From NCBI GenBank assembly GCA_038380795.1, contig CM076280.1, positions 11,589,001-11,653,000 of the forward strand: a DNA stretch of 64,000 nt, in the 5' to 3' direction. The translations under genes and the position numbers were made by a program. The DNA comes from Pyrocephalus nanus (taxonomy: Eukaryota > Chordata > Aves > Passeriformes > Tyrannidae). The notes beneath the pieces were generated by a model that saw nothing but the letters and a program-made list of their open reading frames with translations, ran no database searches and had not been told where the DNA came from. Below are positions 1-12,953 of this stretch, piece by piece (position 1 is the stretch's first letter; every line of letters starts with the position of its first letter).

Positions 1-207
1 AGGAGAGTGTCATGGCTCCTGGATGTGATAGTCGGAATATGCAGGAATACCTTTTCTCTTCCCCCACCTTTAAGGTTAAAAGCATTCCAAGAGGAGGTTA
101 CTGTAGGATTTCAGTAGATTGTAATCTCTATAGATGGACCAGTGTTGTTTCAGCTCATTCCTTCTGAGTCCAAACCTGACCGTTGTCTCTGTCCAAGTTA
201 ACAGTCT
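1..207 (-). other. ARPC5L: ARPC5L 3'UTR (partial)
   Basis: This is the sequence downstream of the ARPC5L stop codon on the minus strand. I see no AATAAA signal in it, so the poly(A) site probably lies left of the window. No coding potential is evident. Confidence 0.6.
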
Positions 208-2648
208 TTAAACAGTCTTTCTTGCTGTAAGAACTCTTACTATGGAGCCCAGTCCTCCTACTGCCAGTGCCTGTGGGAAAGGAGAGAGGTTACAGAGTCA
301 CTGCATCGCACACAGGACAAACATCTGAGTGTTTAGCCCCAGAAAACGTCCAAAATCTGACCATCTTCTGGATCTTGAGGACACCAGTGCTGCACACCAC
401 TGATGAAGCAGAATGTCTCACCCCCATGTCCCTGAGCGGGAGAGGAGGAGGAAGGGCTCGTTTCAGTTTCATTTGTGTCCCTCAGTGTCAATGACATTTC
501 CTTCTGAAGTCCAGAAGATGGAGGTGATTATGAAAAAATACACATTAAAGCTGACTGCTGAAAATGGGGCGTTTACTTTGCAGCTACAATTCCAGCAGGG
601 CCCGGGGGTATCCCAGTGTATGGAACCAGAGCAGGATGAGCAGGTGACTGGATAAATGCAAAGCACCCCCTCAGAGCAGAACCTGCAGGTGCTGCCAGAC
701 CTGCCACAGCCCTTCTGCAGAGGACAGACTGGTACTACCACTGAGCTGACTCCACTCTGAGCAAGCCACACGTCCTACCAGTAGCACCAGACAAGAGAAC
801 ACAAGGCTTTAAACCCTGCCCAGCCCACTCAGCCCTGCCTTGCTCCTTTCACAACCGACAGGATGAGCTGCCCTGCGTGTGCCCACATGCTCTGAGCGCC
901 GGCATCGCTCCCGTCAGGGCGTGCTGTGTCACCTCCCACGCCGGGAGCACCCACCCACAGTCACCTGGAAACACCCCGCAGGAAACAACAGGGAAAAAAG
1001 AAAAAAAAAAACAAAAAGCAAGCAGAGACATGTCCTTTGCTGTCCTGAGAAATCCCCTCCTCCCTTGCCAGGGCTGTGCGAAGCTGGTGGCAGCTGCCAA
1101 GAGCTGGAGTCACACTACACCACGAGGAAAAGCCCTGCACCCTGTGAGATGACACCGTGTTTGCAGCAGCTGCCCTGCACGGGGAGAGCATTCCCAGGGA
1201 TCAGTTTTCCTCAGACCAGCACTGATAGCCTGGGCTGCAGCTAAAACCCCTGCAGTGAGGAAGAGGTCACCTGGATTCCTGCCCAGGGGCAGTGGCACCC
1301 AGCAGCTGCTCCAGGGATGTGCCTCATCCCCCCACAGAGAGGGAAGAAGGTCCCACAGTCAGCTGCTGAACACATCCCACATTCCCCATCTTGCATTCTG
1401 AAGAAACACAAGAGGCCCACTCTGGACCCCAATGGAATCTTTTTGGAGACCTCAGAAGCGTCTCCTGGGCAAACCAAACAGTTGTGCTAAATCCTGTGAC
1501 TCAGACAATAAAAACTATCAGATCTGAGCCAGGCTGGACCCCCTGGGCCGAACACTCACTGCAGAGGCAGCTGCTCCATCCATCCAGACACATCCCCACT
1601 GCCTCCCTTCTCCTCTGGAGCCGCAGCAGGCGCTGGGCGCTGACTCCTCCAGCACACACTGCCCTGTGCCCACGGCAGGGTTTGGAGAACAGGCAAAGGC
1701 TCTGTGAGTCCGGGCTCAGAGACCACAGAGAGAAGCACATTGTGCTGCTCAGGGATGTGGCCCAGCCTGCACCTGATCCTCTTGCAGGGGCTCTCCCAAA
1801 ACCACTGACCAGGACCCTCTGAGTGTGGCTGAGCCAACGTACCTTTTCATGCCACTGAAGTAATATTGCACTGCTGTTTTCTGTTGGCTTTTCAAATCCT
1901 TTATAAATGTACTTCATTAACAAGTCAACACCGTTTCTGTCTAAGGAATTCACCGCTTGTTCTATCTCACTGCTTTTAAAAGATGTGAGGACTTTAAGCA
2001 TCGTTCCCTGGGCCTGCTCCTGAGAAGACAAGGAAAGGAGAGCAATGTGAGAACCCCACAGCTGGGAACGATTCCAAGACTCACGTTTGAGAAAAGGTGG
2101 CCACGTTCCAGGCTGGGCTATTTCTGCAGGTGAGCAGCCCCGGGGTTAAAGGAGGAGGAAGGGGAGAACGCCCGAGCATCACCCGTGTGAGGACACGGCC
2201 CGTACCCGCGGCAGCTCCGGAACCCCCCGGGAGCTGATCAGCTCTCCGGGGGACACTGTCACCTCCCAGCTCCCGACCCCCGGCCCCGTTACCTTCATCG
2301 CCTGGTTCCTGGTGTTGCCGGGGGAGCTGCGGATGGCGGTGTGGAAGGCTCGGAGCGCCTCCCCTGTGCGGGGGGTCAAGGACTCAAACCCTCGGTACCG
2401 GGACAAAGCCGCGCCACGGCCGCGGGGGGGGCTCGGGGGGCCGGGCTGGTCCCGCCTCCGCCCCCCGGGACCCTCCGGTATCCCCAGGACCCCCGTCCCA
2501 AAGGATATTGCCTGAGCAGCGCCTCCACCTCGGGGCTCGCATCGGGCTCGGCCGCCGCCGCCTCCTCGGGCTCCTCCACGAAGCGGTTCTCGTCGTACTG
2601 GTCGATGTCGAGGCGGCGGAAGCGCGAGGAGAGGGTGCTCCGCGCCAT
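208..2648 (-). CDS. ARPC5L: Actin-related protein 2/3 complex subunit 5-like
   Basis: ARPC5L is the paralogue of ARPC5 (p16), a small helical subunit of the Arp2/3 complex that nucleates branched actin in the cytoplasm. Coding exons on the minus strand are 2648-2509, 2365-2293, 2019-1843 and 270-208. Their 453 nt give 150 aa plus TAA; human is 153 aa from memory. The start is the ATG at 2648, opening [16 protein letters not shown], which matches the family N-terminus. The core has [14 protein letters not shown] and [19 protein letters not shown], and the C-terminus ends RVLTARKTV. The acidic, Ala-rich stretch at residues 25-45 is the usual variable part. Intron 1 is U12-type (AT-AC); the other introns are GT-AG. 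The gene starts about 180 bp downstream of the PPP6C poly(A) signal on the same strand. ARPC5 itself is excluded by the ARPC5L-like N-terminus and by synteny. Confidence 0.96.
271..1842 (-). other. ARPC5L: ARPC5L intron 3
   Basis: A 1.57-kb GT-AG intron. It contains an A-rich stretch near 993-1018. I see no exon, RNA gene or mobile element in it. Confidence 0.85.
2366..2508 (-). other. ARPC5L: U12-type AT-AC intron of ARPC5L
   Basis: Read on the minus strand, exon 1 ends CTGCTCAGGCA and the intron opens ATATCCTTT at 2508, an exact match to the U12 5' splice site. It closes CCGCAC at 2366. The U12 branch-site match TCCTTGAC lies at 2382-2375, about 10 nt from the 3' end. Joining at AT-AC restores LLRQGEALRAF, the family reading; no GT-AG pair here keeps the frame. 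The intron is 143 bp. Confidence 0.9.
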
Positions 2649-2828
2649 CCCCGCCCGGCCGGGGATCGGGAACGGGATCGGGAACGGGAACAGGAACAGG
2701 AACAGCATCAGCGCAGCCCCGGCGGAACCGGAACCAGCGCGGCCGCCGCGCCCCGCCCGGGGAGAGGGCACGGGGAGCGGGAGGAGCGGGGCACGGGGCG
2801 GGGCCGGGGGCGGCACCAACCGCGCCGC
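2649..2828 (-). promoter_or_regulatory. ARPC5L: ARPC5L promoter/5'UTR in CpG island
   Basis: CpG-dense sequence between the PPP6C poly(A) signal and the ARPC5L start. It carries a short GGAACG/GGAACA hexamer repeat near 2665-2707 and no TATA box. It must hold the ARPC5L start site unless transcription begins inside the PPP6C 3'UTR. The call is positional. Confidence 0.55.
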
Positions 2829-2834
2829 TTTATT
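2829..2834 (-). terminator. PPP6C: PPP6C poly(A) signal
   Basis: TTTATT on the plus strand is AATAAA on the minus strand, about 555 nt after the PPP6C stop. GGTTGGTG follows downstream on the minus strand as a GU-rich element. The 3'UTR would span about 3388 to 2810. Confidence 0.65.
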
Positions 2835-3388
2835 AATGACACAAGAGAGCCTGAAAAAAATCCGAACGATGACTTTAATGTACAAATCCCGTCGCTGCAG
2901 CAGGTTCGCGGGTTTAACCGGAATCCCGAGGAAAACGGAACAAACCGGGAGCGGGGAACAGCCCTTCGACCGCTTTGTTGGGATCCACGAAACACTCGGA
3001 CAAGGCCCCGGCACGGGCGGCCCCGGCCCCGCCGCACGCCGGGCACGGACTTTGCTGCTGAAATTTCTTAAAACTTACCAAAACAAAAAGCTGAACAAAA
3101 GACGGGCCCGAGCAGCTCCCAGAGCGCGGGGTTAAAGGAATCAGTTCATCTAACCCAGGACTACATGCAGTAGTACAAATTTCAAGGACATATTACAAAT
3201 ACTCTGAAATTAATCTAGGGGAGGGGGAAAAAAAAACCAAACTTGCTACAGACACCATAATACACAATAAATTTAGATAATTTAAAAATAAAAAAGGCAA
3301 GAGGCAGCATTTCAGCAGCAAAGTGCTCAATAAAAAGTATATTGTAAAGGGGCAGGACAAGGAGAGGAGAGAGCAGGCGGGCGAGGGC

Positions 3389-5582
3389 TCAGAGGAAGTA
3401 GGGCGTGGTTGTCCGGGGAGGAATGACACGCTCTGAGTCTGGAACTGCACGGAATAACTTTGGTTCTCTTGTATTTACATCTTTGAAGACCATGATGGAG
3501 GCGATGTTCCCGCAGCGGTAGCAGTAGTTGGGTGCTGACCATACCGTGACCAGCTTCTCATCAAACATGAACTTGTAGCCCTCGTGGACGAGCTGGTGCG
3601 CTCTGCAGATCAGCTTCAGGTTGTTGATGTGGACGAACTGCAAGGGAAGGGGGAGGTCAGAGTGCCCCCAGTGCTCCAGCCCTGGCATAGCACTGGAGAG
3701 CTGAGCAGTGAGGAACCTGAACAGCACGGGTGGAACGCCCAGGCAGTGGAAACATCGTGGAGTGGGGCAGCAGCCACACCCCCAGGCTGTGCCATCCCAG
3801 GCTCTGCCCTCCCTGCCAGGGCAGAGCCCGGCAAGGCAAGTGTCAGAGCCCTGAGGAGCTGCTCACTGCTCTCCAGAGAAACAAAACTAACTCAGGAATT
3901 GTTACGAGAAATGGTAGCTTTCTGTTAAACCCTTCGGAAAGCATTCCACACACGGCCCAGGGGCACACCAGTGAGTATCACCACATCACGCTTTTCAGAA
4001 GCAAGGTCAGTGTGAGCACATCTGGCAGTTGTGTTTGTGCTTTTAGGTTCAAATGGCTCATTTTTTGCGGTTCGCGCAGGCAAAGCTTCCCCAGCAGCAG
4101 GACCTGCTGTCGGAGGTGTGATGGGGAGCTCATGGGCTGGCAGTGCCCTGGTCCATTCCCCACCCCGGGCCCTGCAGGTGCCTCCCCCAGCAGTTACCTC
4201 GTTGGTGACCTTGGCCCCGAAGAGCCAGCCCGCCCCGCGGGGGCTGATGGCCCACGTGTCCACGTCCTCGGGGTCCGACCACACCAGGTCGCAGAAGGCG
4301 CCTTTGTGGGGGATCTCCTGGTTCCGCTCGATGGTCCGGATCTGGTCCAGGGTCTTGATGTCCGGGGAGAGGCCCCCGTGCACGCACAGGATCTGCTCGT
4401 CTATCAGCTGCAGGGACACCCCGTGTGCAGCGCTCAGCACTCCCCCAGCCCCAGACAGGCCCAGCCCCACAGCTCCCCCAGGCTCTGCTCCCCTTCCCGG
4501 GGGGCTGCACTTACAGCTGCGATGGTGAGCATGTCAAACACCTTGGTGCAGTATCTCCAGGCGTTGGCGTTCCCGTACTTGGTTTGGCACTCGTCTGTGG
4601 GACACAGTGTGGGGTTTCATGGATCAGGGGTGCAGAGCAAACACTGAGAGCAGCACCTGTGAACTCTGTGTCACAGGAGCCCCACGCTGGGTCCTGCTGT
4701 CCCAGGAGGGGCTGAGCTCTGCCTGCCTCTAAAACTGAAAGTGGCACCAAAGACCCAACAGAACCTCACACGTCAAAGGGCAGAGCAGGATGTGCCTTAA
4801 AGACGTTCCAGACACAGCCCCAGCAATGGAATGGGTGAGAACACCCGAGTGCACTGAGCCAGGCCCCACAGAGCCCTGGGCACTGGCAGGGCTGGCAGGC
4901 TGGCAGGGCACTCACCGTAGAACCCATACACCTGGGTGATCTGCCTGCTCTCGTGGTTGCCCCTCAGCAGCGTGATGCGGTCGGGCCACTTGGCCTTGAG
5001 GGCCAGCAGGTACGTGAAGGTCTCCAGGCTGTAATAGCCCCGGTCTACAAAGTCCCCCTGGAGGCAGAGACACCGTTCGTGCAGCAGCCCCACAACAAAG
5101 CACACGGGACACCCCCCGAGCCTGCAGGGAGCCCGGGAGCGCCGGTGTGACCCGGGCCCCACACGTACCATGAAGATGTAGTTGGTGTCGGGGACCTGCC
5201 CGCCGGTCCGGAACAGCTCGCACAGGTCATAGAACTGCGGGAGGAGACACGCGTGAGGGGGCCCCGCACCGGCCCGGCGCTGCGGCGGGGGCAGCCCGGC
5301 CCAGCATTACCTGCCCGTGGATATCCCCGCAGACGGTGACGGGCGTGGAGACGGGCTGGACGTTGGACTCCTCGAGCAGCAGGTCACACACATAGTCACA
5401 GAGGCGCTGCGGGAGTGAGCGGGCAGGGTCGGGGTCAGCGCCGGTATCCCGGCCTCGCCCACCCCACCCCGCGCGGGCGGCCCGTCCAGGCGGCCCCGTG
5501 AGCGCACCTTGAGGTCGTTCTCGGGCAGGTACTTGCACAGCCGCGCGATCTCCACGTACTTGTCCAGGTCCAGCGGCGCCAT
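3389..5582 (-). CDS. PPP6C: Ser/Thr protein phosphatase 6 catalytic subunit
   Basis: This is the catalytic subunit of PP6, a PP2A-like metallophosphatase that pairs with SAPS and ankyrin-repeat subunits and acts on Aurora A and other targets. Exons on the minus strand are 5582-5508, 5406-5311, 5234-5169, 5057-4916, 4594-4515, 4407-4198 and 3637-3389. The 918 nt give 305 aa, the same as human. Visible PPP motifs are GDIHG (residues 52-56, metal ligands D53 and H55), GDFVDRG (from residue 80), GNHE (residues 112-115) and HGGLSP, followed by [11 protein letters not shown]. The C-terminus TTPYFL matches the PP2A-family methylated tail. The start is the first ATG, opening [15 protein letters not shown]. 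All introns are GT-AG. The gene diverges from RABEPK across a 117-bp CpG promoter and is followed closely by ARPC5L. Confidence 0.98.
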
Positions 5583-5699
5583 CTTGGGTCGGGGCTCGGG
5601 CCGGAAGCGGAGCCGCCACTTCCGGCCGGCGGCGCGCGCCTCCGGCGCAGGCGGAAGCGCGGAGACACTTCCGGCGGCACTTCCGGTCCGGGAGCGGCG
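5583..5699. promoter_or_regulatory. Bidirectional PPP6C/RABEPK promoter
   Basis: The two start codons are 117 bp apart on opposite strands. The interval is GC- and CpG-rich, lacks TATA, and has three exact ACTTCCGG ETS-family sites at 5618-5625, 5667-5674 and 5679-5686. CCGGAAG at 5601 and GCGGAAG at 5651 are further GGAA cores. On the minus strand AAGATGGCGCC, a YY1-like motif, overlaps the PPP6C start codon. Both 5'UTRs must be very short. Confidence 0.8.
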
Positions 5700-7644
5700 A
5701 TGGCGCCGCGGGCACTGCCGGAGCTGCGGGAGGGGGGGCGGCCCCTGGCCGGGCGGTGGTGAGGGGACAAGGGGACAGGGATCCTGGCCGGGCGGTGGTG
5801 AGGGGACAAGGGGACAGGGACCCGGGCCGGGTGGTGGTGAGGGGACAAGGGGACAGGGACCCGGGCCGGGCGGTGGTGAGGGGACAAGGGGACAGCAGGG
5901 ACAGGGGCCCCGCGGGGCCCCGCGGTCCGGCCCGGCCTGGCCCTGTGTGAGCGCCTCGGTCGCCCCGCAGGTACCGGCTGAGCCCGCGCGGGGAGCGGCC
6001 CCGCGCCCGGGTGGGACTCGGCTGCCTCGCCCTGCCCGGCCGCGTCCTCCTGCTGGGCGGCGCCGACCCCGCCGGTGCCTTCGGGGACGCGCACTTCATG
6101 GAGCTGGGTGAGGTCTGGGGCCGGGCAGGGCCGGGCGGGGCGCCCAGGAGTGCCGGGCCCGGTCCGAGCGCTGTCCCCGCCCGCAGCCCCGCTCCGCTGG
6201 GTCCCCGCCGGCTGGCGGGGGCTGCGGCCGCGCTACGAGCACGCCACGTTCCTGCCCGGGCCCGGCCCCCCTCGCCCGTGGGTGTTCGGCGGCGCCCACC
6301 CCGCTGGGAACCGCGGCTGCGTCCAGGCGCTGGACCCCGGTGAGTGCCGGGGCGGGCGGAGCAGCGGGGCGGGCGTTCCCTTCCCGCTGTGCCGCTAATC
6401 CCATGTCTCGAGCAGAAACAGGCGCGTGGGAGAGCCCCGCGGTGAAGGGGTCGCCGCCACAGCCCCGCACGTTCCACACGTCCTCGGCCGCCGTCGGGGC
6501 CCGGCTGTTCGTGTTCGGGGGCGGGCACCGGGGCGCGGAGCCGGTGCGGGACCAGCGGCTGCACGTGTTTGACACAGGTACCTGTGCCGGGCTCGGGGCC
6601 TCCCCCGCGGCTGCTCCCTCTGCTGACGGGCCCGCCTCGGGCACCGGGAATCCAGACCCTGCTCCAGCCGCTTCCTCGGGAAGCCTTGGTGGGGCTTTGG
6701 GGTCTGGTCTGTGGAGCTTCCAGGGGTCCCTTCCTGATGCATCAGTGCTCTGTTTTAGCCACCCTGACCTGGTCCCAGCCAGACACTCGTGGGGACCCCC
6801 CCTCCCCTCGCCATGGCCATGCTGTTGTGGCAGTGGGGACCAAGCTCTTCGTCCACGGGGGCTTGGCTGGAGATGTGTTCTACAACGACCTGTTCTGCAT
6901 CGACACGAGTGAGTGTGGGTACCTGGTGGGCTGTGCTTGGCCCCTGGGGGGCCTGGCTCTTTGGAAACGCTGGCACTCAGGTGCCTGCAATAGCCCTGGC
7001 TTTGTTTAGAGCAGCAGAGCTGGAGGGGCTGGTGTAACGCACAGCCCTCGGCCTGTTCTGCTCCTGCACCAGGTGACATGAGGTGGGTGAAGGTCCCGGC
7101 CACCGGTGACATCCCCGGGGGACGAGCATCCCATTCCTCGGCTGTGTTCAGGGAGCAGCTGTACATTTTTGGGGGAATAGGCCCGGAAGGGACCCTGGAC
7201 AGCACATTTAAGTATCACACAGGTAGGGGCTGCTCTCCCCAGCTGGGGAGCACGGGACCTGCCCTGGGCTCACCCTGCAGGACTCGGTGCTCGAGGCTGG
7301 GGCAGTGAAGGTGTCACTGTCCCTGGGTGTGACAGCTGAAGCTGTGACTCTGTCTTTGCACTGCAGGGACGCAGCAGTGGATGCTCCTGCAGTTTGAGTC
7401 CCCCCTGCCTGCTGGGAGGCTGGACCATGCCATGTGTGTCATTCCCTGGCAGGCTGGGACACAGGGGGACGTGGGAGCCCCCACAGCTGGGACAGAGCCA
7501 CCTGTGGAGGGGGACAGCACTGGGCCCCTCCAGCAGGGCCAGGGCAGTGCTGAAGACACAGTTGTGCATCTGTTGTTGGTGTTTGGGGGGATGGACACGC
7601 AGGGGCAGCTGCACGGGGACTGCCTGGTCACCCTCCTGGAGTAG
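5700..7644 (+). CDS. RABEPK: Rab9 effector protein with kelch motifs
   Basis: RABEPK (p40) is a kelch beta-propeller protein that binds Rab9-GTP and supports late endosome-to-Golgi transport. Exons are 5700-5758, 5971-6107, 6187-6339, 6416-6577, 6759-6908, 7073-7222 and 7367-7644. The 1,089 nt give 362 aa; human is 372 aa from memory. Kelch-type blades are visible as [34 protein letters not shown] and LLVFGGM, each followed by a Trp. [27 protein letters not shown] and [10 protein letters not shown] are the diagnostic inter-blade motifs. The ATG at 5700 is the only in-frame start before the first blade. The N-terminus is GC-rich and Arg-rich, diverging from mammals. The last exon has an extra loop rich in Gly, Gln and Pro before the final blade, where family length varies. 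A 39-bp minisatellite overlaps the exon 1 donor. Confidence 0.95.
5751..5895 (+). repeat. 39-bp minisatellite spanning RABEPK exon 1 donor
   Basis: Three full 39-bp units begin at 5751, 5790 and 5829, and a 28-bp partial unit begins at 5868. The units differ at only a few bases. The first 8 bases are the end of coding exon 1, so each unit repeats the GCGGTG/GTGAGG donor context, with candidate donors at 5759, 5798, 5837 and 5876. Confidence 0.9.
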
Positions 7645-7994
7645 GGGGGCTGTGCCCCCACAGCACCAGCATTCCCTACAGCTGGAGAGGCCCCTGGGGC
7701 TGATTTTGCCCTTGGCCACCCCTGAGGGACAGGGGCTCTGCCTGCACAGGGTCCTGCTGGCTGAGGCCTTGCAGCCCCAGGCCAGGGAACTTGCTAAGGT
7801 CCAGTGGTTTTAAGGCACTACTGGAGCTGGCACCACGAAAGCTCCCTCTGGACTCAGTTCAATGTCTTACCTAATCCCATGGATGGGATAAGGATCACAG
7901 TTAACATAGACCAAATTCTAATTAGATTTTTTTTTAATAATGTGTAGGCTTCTTTTCAGTCTTCAGAAAACTGGCCTGTTTCATGTGAGACTTT

Positions 7995-8000
7995 AATAAA
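7995..8000 (+). terminator. RABEPK: RABEPK poly(A) signal
   Basis: AATAAA lies 351 nt after the RABEPK stop, with GTGTGCTTGT about 30 nt downstream as a GU-rich element. The 3'UTR is therefore about 7645-8020. Confidence 0.75.
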
Positions 8001-8019
8001 GCTCTTGAGAAGTTTTAAT

Positions 8020-8500
8020 ACTGCAAGAAAGTGTGCTTGTAGTTAAGCCAACCTCCCTCCCTGCTGTGCACCCTCACTGCTGCAGGTGAAGGGTTCTGAT
8101 GGATAACCTCTGGATAACTCAAGGAAAGCTGCCCCTGTGGCAGTTACTCAGGCTCCATCCCCCCTTTCTTACTGGGATGTTACATCATACAACTGTAGTG
8201 AGGGCAAAGTCCACCAGCTCCCTTCAGAAGTGGAGTCCCAGCTCAGTCCAGCTCAACAGATGCCCAACTCCTGCATTAAAACCTCCCAACTCTTTTCCTT
8301 TCCAGCTTTATCCACTGTAAACTCAGGGCTGTGCAGGGAGCCTTGCCCCCAGGTACAGCTGCTCCCCTTTTCATAATCCCATGAGTGGTACCTCGAAGGG
8401 TGAGCTCCATCCACCCCTCAGGATTAATGCAGCTCCTGGATGGAGCTGCTGTGACTGGGCAATGGAAATCACAGAACTAGAGCAGAGTCCAGTGTAAATA
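8020..8500. other. RABEPK-HSPA5 convergent intergenic gap
   Basis: About 480 bp between the two convergent poly(A) regions. I see no gene, repeat or clear regulatory motif in it. Confidence 0.7.
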
Positions 8501-8505
8501 ACAAA

Positions 8506-8511
8506 TTTATT
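8506..8511 (-). terminator. HSPA5: HSPA5 poly(A) signal
   Basis: TTTATT on plus is AATAAA on minus, 291 nt after the HSPA5 stop. The 3'UTR runs about 8801 to 8490. Confidence 0.75.
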
Positions 8512-8801
8512 GTGGTCACTCCAGGTAGAAAAGCTCTACACCAAGTTCACATGACCAAGTTGTTAAATAGAACGTTCCACTGCCAATACTTCTAAACCCC
8601 CATTTACACTCCCCCCCGGCTCCCTCCCCGGACATCGAGCGACTGCTAACGAAAAGCAGGATACAGCCACGTCGGGCTAGCGGTTCCAGCTCCACTCTCG
8701 AGTGAAGATTCAGAGTTACATTCCAAATTAAAGAGTTCAATATTTTAAACAATGTTCCTGAGTCCAATATATACACACACCACATTCGGGGACGCCGTTA
8801 T

Positions 8802-12120
<3,319 letters not shown>

Positions 12121-12350
12121 CGCGACCGCTCCGTGCGCCCACCTGCAGGGTCACAGTGCCGGTTACACAACGGAGCGCCACGTGCGGCCCGCAACCGCCC
12201 GCCCTCCCCGTGCAGAGCCGCCGCCCCCCACCCTTTCCGTGCTCAGAATCGCCGCCCCGACCCCCTCGGCCCGGCCTGGCCCGCGCCGCCCTTACCGTGC
12301 CCGGCCCTCACAGAACGTCCCGGCCCCGCCGCGCCCCGATCGCCGCTGCG
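12121..12350 (-). other. HSPA5: HSPA5 5'UTR (approximate)
   Basis: The span runs from an expected start site about 25-30 nt downstream of the TATA box to the ATG. Its length of about 230 nt is close to mammalian BiP leaders, which have been reported to carry an IRES. It is GC-rich, and no upstream intron is needed. Confidence 0.55.
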
Positions 12351-12373
12351 CCGCCAGGCCGCGCCGCCCGCCC

Positions 12374-12380
12374 TTTTATA
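12374..12380 (-). promoter_or_regulatory. HSPA5: HSPA5 TATA box
   Basis: TTTTATA on plus reads TATAAAA on minus, 254 bp upstream of the HSPA5 ATG and just downstream of the ERSE cluster. Confidence 0.85.
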
Positions 12381-12396
12381 CCCTCCGTTACCCCTT

Positions 12397-12415
12397 CGTG
12401 GAGCCTCCCCATTGG
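12397..12415 (-). promoter_or_regulatory. HSPA5: ERSE (proximal, perfect)
   Basis: On the minus strand this is CCAAT, nine bases, CCACG, the exact ER stress element consensus bound by NF-Y plus ATF6/XBP1. It sits 17 bp upstream of the TATA box. Confidence 0.92.
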
Positions 12416-12428
12416 CCGCCGCGCCCTC

Positions 12429-12447
12429 GCTGGAGCCCCCCCATTGG
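12429..12447 (-). promoter_or_regulatory. HSPA5: ERSE (middle, CCAGC variant)
   Basis: CCAAT, nine bases, CCAGC on the minus strand, 32 nt from the proximal copy. The 9-nt spacing is kept and only the second half-site differs from consensus. Confidence 0.8.
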
Positions 12448-12461
12448 CCGGCTGCGACCAA

Positions 12462-12480
12462 GCTGGCCTCTCGCGATTGG
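12462..12480 (-). promoter_or_regulatory. HSPA5: ERSE (distal, CCAGC variant)
   Basis: CCAAT, nine bases, CCAGC on the minus strand, 33 nt from the middle copy. The three-element layout resembles the ERSE triplet described for mammalian GRP78 promoters. Confidence 0.8.
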
Positions 12481-12534
12481 CGAGCGCCGCGCGGCCGCTC
12501 CGCCGTGCCAGGCGCGCCCCCCTCGCGCCTCCCC

Positions 12535-12596
12535 ATTGGTTCCACCCGGCGGCCCCGCCACGGGGAAGCGCGAGCCAAGCGGAGCCATCCCATTGG
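12535..12596 (-). promoter_or_regulatory. HSPA5: Two orphan CCAAT boxes upstream of the ERSEs
   Basis: ATTGG on plus at 12535-12539 and 12592-12596 gives CCAAT on minus. Neither has CCACG or CCAGC at the 9-nt offset, so they are plain NF-Y candidates. Their orientation matches the ERSE CCAATs. Confidence 0.6.
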
Positions 12597-12654
12597 CTGG
12601 GCGGGACCACGGCCGGGGGGAAGGGGGAGCACTTCTGGAAGTTTCCATGGTTAC

Positions 12655-12752
12655 GGGGGGGGCGCCGCCGCCTCCCGGGGACACCGGGGGTACGGGGGTT
12701 ACCGGGGGTGCGGGGGTTATGGGGGGACACTGGGGTATCGGGGGTTAGCGGG
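12655..12752 (+). repeat. G-rich degenerate repeat between HSPA5 and GAPVD1 promoters
   Basis: Imperfect repeats of ACCGGGGGT/ACGGGGGTT type, with many G4-G7 runs separated by short loops. This could form a G-quadruplex on the plus strand. It lies between the HSPA5 CCAAT cluster and the GAPVD1 promoter. Confidence 0.6.
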
Positions 12753-12953
12753 CGCCCCGCCCGGGGGAGGTGCGGTGAGGTCGAGGCCGGGCCGGTGTCA
12801 CGGCCGAGCCCCCCGGGGATGAGGTGACACGTGTGTGCCCAGAGCCCCCCGGCGACGCCGGTACCGGCAGGTCACGAACGCCCGGCGTGTCGCGACACAG
12901 CGCCTCGCACGCACAGCCCGGGCCGGGGCTGTCCCCGCCCCGCCCGGCCCGGC

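Noticed and set aside
2341..3135. 264-aa plus-strand frame antisense to ARPC5L exon 1 and the PPP6C 3'UTR
   Set aside because: Compositional artefact of GC-rich DNA. The minus-strand exons are unambiguous.
5227..6564. 445-aa minus-strand frame antisense to RABEPK exons
   Set aside because: It spans PPP6C introns, the CpG promoter and antisense RABEPK. It arises from stop-poor GC-rich DNA, and the true PPP6C and RABEPK exons explain the region.
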